Shown here: in pieces, positions 61,338 to 64,000 of the stretch
Layout of the letters: each line of letters starts with the position of its first letter
Position numbering within the stretch: position 1 is the stretch's first letter
NCBI GenBank assembly: GCA_023384575.1
Contig: JAHDVP010000011.1
Span: 50,142 to 114,141 of the forward strand
Direction: 5' to 3'
Length of the DNA: 64,000 nucleotides
From: Acidobacteriota bacterium
Lineage (GTDB): Bacteria; Acidobacteriota; Vicinamibacteria; Vicinamibacterales; JAFNAJ01
The notes under the pieces: model-generated
What the model was told of the DNA's origin: nothing
The model's database searches: none
What the model saw: the letters and a program-made list of their open reading frames with translations, nothing else
Position numbers and translations under genes: made by a program

Positions 61338-63803
61338 TCAGAATCGCACGGTGGCGCCGGCGTGTGCCAGTCGCGGCATGCCCACGAGGACACCGCGCCG
61401 CCGGTCGACGATGTGCGTCGCGTCGGCGAGGTTCTTGACCGCGAGGAAGACGGTGAGTCGGGGAGCGCCGGTGAAGTGCCACGCCGCGTTGGCGTTCCAC
61501 GTCGTCTGGGCCGGCAGCAGGCCGCGCTGCCCGTTGGGCGTCGGCGCGATGGTGTTCAGGTCGTCGCCGAACTGCTCGCCGAGGTGCACGGCCTCGATCA
61601 AGACGTCGAGACCACGCGGATGGGCATAACCCGCCCCGGCCGACAGCGTGTGCCGCGGCGAGTACGGCAGGCGGTTGCCCGTGATGCGGACGCTGCTGAA
61701 GCCGGATACCGCAGAGAACCGGTTGCCGCGGTACTCGGCGTCGCGCATGAACGTGTAGGTGGTCGACAGGTACACGTTGTGAGCCGATCGCCGCCAGGTG
61801 CCGAAGTCGATCCGGCCCTGCGTTTCAATGCCCTGGTGGAGCGTGCGGCCGGCGCTCGTCAGCGTGGAGCCGACGCCGCCCGACAGGTTTGCCGGGACGA
61901 TCTGATTGTCGTACGCGAGCCGGAAGATCGTGCCCGCGACGCGCACGCCCGGCGCCACCCGCGCACGCGCGCCCACCTCGTAGTTCCAGCTGAGTTCAGG
62001 CTCGAGTTCGAGCACCCCACCGGTGCTGCTGATGATGTCGGCCGGCCGCGGCGGCGCGAAGCCGCGGTGGATGCCCCCGAAGACCGTCGTGGACGACGCG
62101 GGGCTGAAGGAGACACCAATGCCGGGAATCGCGACGGTGACCGAGGTGTCGCCAGACACCGGCCCCGCCGTGGGAAGCCGGTTCGTGCGCTCGATGTTGA
62201 CGTGCTCGAGGCGGAGACCCGGCGTGACGGCCCAGCGTCCGGCCAGCACGCGGTGCTGCACGTAGGTCGAGTAGGCGCTGTTGGTGCGGCCGTTGTCTTC
62301 GACGACGACGCCGTCGCGCGAGGTGGGAAGCGGTCCGTTCTTCTGGATGCGTTCCTGCGTTTCCCAGTGCGCACGCACGCCGAGGTCGGTCTCGTGCTGC
62401 GCGCCGAGCCAGCGCGAAGCTACCCGCACCCGTGGGTCCACGCCCCAGGCCGTGTAGTCGCGCAGCCGGCCCTCGTTGCCGCAGGTCGTGCTCAGGTTGG
62501 CCATGCCGCCGCAGGCCGGGTCGTTGCGGTCGTTGGGACGCTGGTCGGAGTTGCTCGACTGCCGCCACCAGTCGCGGCTGAACGTCGAGCCGTACACGGC
62601 GGCCGAGAAGAGGACGTTCCCCGATACCGCCTGCACCCACGACGCGCTCAGGCCGGTCCGGTCGCCGATGAACCGATCGTTGAGGAACGGATTGCCCCGG
62701 GGCGTCGCCTGGTACTCGGCCGTGGTGAGGCCCGAGTAGGTCACCTGCGACCGTTCGCGGTAGTAGTTGGCCTTGAGCGTCAGCAGACGGCCGCTGCCGG
62801 CATCGACGACGGCCTTCACGTTGGCATCGTGCAGCTGCGCGTCGATGTGCTCGCGTGCGCCATCACCCTCCTTGCGCAGGCCGTCGACGAGCAGGCTGAC
62901 GTTGCCGACGCGGAAGCCGGCGTTGGCATGCGCGTTCAGGTAGTCGCGGGATCCTCCCGTGAGGCTCACCAAGCCGCTCGGGCGATCCGGCGGCATCGGC
63001 GTCACGTAGTTCAGCACCCCGCCAATCGTCATCGGGCCGAAGGCAATCTGCGCCGAGCCCTTCACGACCTCGATCGACGCGTAACGCTCGACCGGCGGAT
63101 GGTAGTAGGCGTCGGTGTCGCCGTACGGCGCGTGGCCGAGCGGAATGCCGTCTTCGAGCAGCAGGACCTTGGCGGACCGGTTCGGGTCGAGGCCGCGCAG
63201 GCCGATGCTCGGACGGAGGCCGAACCCTTCTTCGTCTTTCACGTGCACGCCCGGGGCCTTGCGCAGCACCTCGCCGAAGGTGAACGGGCGGCTCGACTCG
63301 AGGGTGTAGGTGTCGATCACGTCCACTGAGCCCGGGATCCACCGGGCGCTCTCGGTGGAGCCCACGACCTGGGTGGCGACGACGCTGATGCTCTCGGTGA
63401 GGCCGCCGGGCTGGAGCGTGATGGTGAGGGCGCGTGAGGCGATCACCTCGACGGCGCGCTCGTCGACGGCGAAGCCTGGCGATCGGACCGTGATCAGCAG
63501 GCGCGTGCGCGGCACCTCGAAACGGAAGCGCCCGCGGTCGTCGGTGAGCACGGTGCGCTCCTCACCGATCTCGGGACGGCGCAGCGTGACCTCGGCACCC
63601 TGGATGATGGCCCCGTTGGTATCGGCGACGGTCCCTTCGAGCACGAAGGGATTGGCCGCGGCGACGACCGGGTTGGCGGCGACGGGAGCGGGGAGGCCGG
63701 CGAACGTGCCGAGCAGGAGGGCGGCGGCGAACTGACCTTGCCACACGAAACGGAGATGAGAGGCGAGAAGTCGCGTGAGCGCCTGAGTGGGCATGGGGGC
63801 CAT
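61338..63803 (-). CDS. TonB-dependent siderophore receptor, Fur-controlled
   Basis: An 821-residue outer-membrane receptor. The signal peptide is about residues 1-43. A carboxypeptidase-regulatory domain (FVLEGTVADTNGAIIQGAEVTL) precedes the plug (TFGEVLRKAPGVHVKDEEGFGLRPSIGLRGLDPNRSAKVLLLEDG). The barrel ends in aromatic Phe (GATVRF). A Fur-box-like palindrome and a promoter lie just upstream. ATG 63803 or 63794 could be the start. The plug resembles FecA/Fe-siderophore receptors. Iron chelate uptake is the likely role. Confidence 0.92.
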   Translation of the reverse strand: MAPMPTQALTRLLASHLRFVWQGQFAAALLLGTFAGLPAPVAANPVVAAANPFVLEGTVADTNGAIIQGAEVTLRRPEIGEERTVLTDDRGRFRFEVPRTRLLITVRSPGFAVDERAVEVIASRALTITLQPGGLTESISVVATQVVGSTESARWIPGSVDVIDTYTLESSRPFTFGEVLRKAPGVHVKDEEGFGLRPSIGLRGLDPNRSAKVLLLEDGIPLGHAPYGDTDAYYHPPVERYASIEVVKGSAQIAFGPMTIGGVLNYVTPMPPDRPSGLVSLTGGSRDYLNAHANAGFRVGNVSLLVDGLRKEGDGAREHIDAQLHDANVKAVVDAGSGRLLTLKANYYRERSQVTYSGLTTAEYQATPRGNPFLNDRFIGDRTGLSASWVQAVSGNVLFSAAVYGSTFSRDWWRQSSNSDQRPNDRNDPACGGMANLSTTCGNEGRLRDYTAWGVDPRVRVASRWLGAQHETDLGVRAHWETQERIQKNGPLPTSRDGVVVEDNGRTNSAYSTYVQHRVLAGRWAVTPGLRLEHVNIERTNRLPTAGPVSGDTSVTVAIPGIGVSFSPASSTTVFGGIHRGFAPPRPADIISSTGGVLELEPELSWNYEVGARARVAPGVRVAGTIFRLAYDNQIVPANLSGGVGSTLTSAGRTLHQGIETQGRIDFGTWRRSAHNVYLSTTYTFMRDAEYRGNRFSAVSGFSSVRITGNRLPYSPRHTLSAGAGYAHPRGLDVLIEAVHLGEQFGDDLNTIAPTPNGQRGLLPAQTTWNANAAWHFTGAPRLTVFLAVKNLADATHIVDRRRGVLVGMPRLAHAGATVRF

Positions 63804-63833
63804 CCTGGAGGGCCACTGGGCAGGTGCCAGTAT

Positions 63834-63854
63834 TGAGAATGAGATTGATTCTCA
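63834..63854. promoter_or_regulatory. Fur-box-like operator
   Basis: TGAGAAT and ATTCTCA are perfect 7-bp arms around a 7-bp spacer, matching overlapping Fur 7-1-7 units. It lies 30 bp upstream of the receptor gene and just downstream of its promoter. Confidence 0.75.
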
Positions 63855-63870
63855 TCTCTCGGCCTCGCTT

Positions 63871-63899
63871 ACGATAAGTCGAAATACCCGACCAGTCAA
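63871..63899 (-). promoter_or_regulatory. Promoter of the TonB receptor gene
   Basis: On the minus strand TTGACT (63899-63894), 17 bp, TATCGT (63876-63871). The Fur box begins about 17 bp downstream, where a bound repressor would block transcription. Confidence 0.55.
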
Positions 63900-63910
63900 G
63901 TCGGATTTAG

Positions 63911-64000
63911 CCCCACTCCGACAGTCGGCTTGCGACGACCGGCCGGCGGCGACCGGCCAGCACGATGGCGATCGCCGTCTTCTCCGTGATCGGTCACCTC
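63911..64000. repeat. Dispersed ~90-bp repeat, copy 2
   Basis: This is the second copy of the repeat at 53271-53361 in the same orientation, running to the window edge so its right end is not seen. It lies upstream of the receptor promoter. Confidence 0.7.

Noticed and set aside
1..64000. tRNA or rRNA genes
   Set aside because: I found no cloverleaf with CCA end or rRNA-conserved blocks by eye; a tRNAscan/Infernal run would settle this.

Overview
This is a 64 kb window of GC-rich bacterial chromosome with codon use to match. The protein families point to an Acidobacteriota of the Vicinamibacteria type: DinB-like metal proteins, DUF885, a BamB-like propeller protein with the N-terminal WPGFRG-type motif, carboxypeptidase-regulatory-domain TonB receptors, and an ECF sigma factor with DGPF partners. 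The taxonomic assignment is inference; no rRNA or tRNA gene is visible. There is also no insertion sequence with a transposase, no phage gene and no CRISPR array.

Layout. Positions 1-25.6 kb hold housekeeping and accessory genes. They are a 5'-truncated tsaC/sua5, a red-chlorophyll-catabolite-reductase-like protein, a DinB protein, a Ser/Thr kinase fused to a BRCT domain, a Tat-exported GMC oxidoreductase, and a papain-like (C39-type) protein with a small coupled partner. They are followed by a zinc-ribbon/DUF5655 protein, a second DinB protein, a degenerate DUF885 protein, an AAC(3)-type acetyltransferase, an AraC regulator, a vanadium haloperoxidase with all vanadate ligands, an EstB-like serine hydrolase, a Ski2-like/DUF3516 helicase, a BamB-like membrane protein, and a YCII-YCII-ECF42 cassette with its own predicted ECF promoter.

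Positions 23.4-38.2 kb look like an envelope-glycan locus: GT-C-like membrane protein, GT2 enzymes, UGM/amine-oxidase-like flavoprotein, GT1, Wzx-like flippase and GT4. It runs straight into a nonribosomal peptide synthetase region (33.3-47.5 kb). On the minus strand an operon encodes Sfp-type PPTase > acyl-CoA dehydrogenase > HupE/UreJ-like membrane protein > stand-alone adenylation enzyme > acyl carrier protein > NRPS (C-A-T), mostly with 4-bp or longer overlaps. The adenylation domain of that NRPS is interrupted between motifs A8 and A9 by about 330 residues of PP-loop ATPase (N-acetyl-sugar-amidotransferase/AANH type, with CxxC...CxxC and SGGKDS). Its specificity residues read by eye as D-L-T-K-V-G-E-V-G-K, close to the asparagine code. 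A second NRPS on the plus strand (C-A-T-TE) could release the product. This interrupted, Asn-type adenylation domain is the most striking feature of the window.

Positions 47.6-53.2 kb hold a TonB-dependent receptor and a histidine-rich exported protein just upstream of the NRPS operon. They are divergent from a TetR-GT1-cupin operon across a perfect 18-bp palindromic operator. Receptor, His-rich protein and HupE suggest a metal-related role for the locus (inference). Positions 53.5-64 kb hold two more GT-C-like proteins, a PLP threonine/serine dehydratase, a PpiC/SurA-like lipoprotein, a beta-lactamase-fold protein with a destroyed SxxK motif, a VapBC-type pair with a near-consensus leaderless promoter, and a Fur-box-controlled TonB receptor.

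Several genes have a TANNNT -10 box ending 5-6 nt before the start codon, which suggests leaderless transcription is common here. Non-coding structure includes a 170-bp inverted-repeat element that supplies the stop codons of two convergent genes, a roughly 90-bp dispersed repeat in two copies, and CAGCCTG-type low-complexity tracts.
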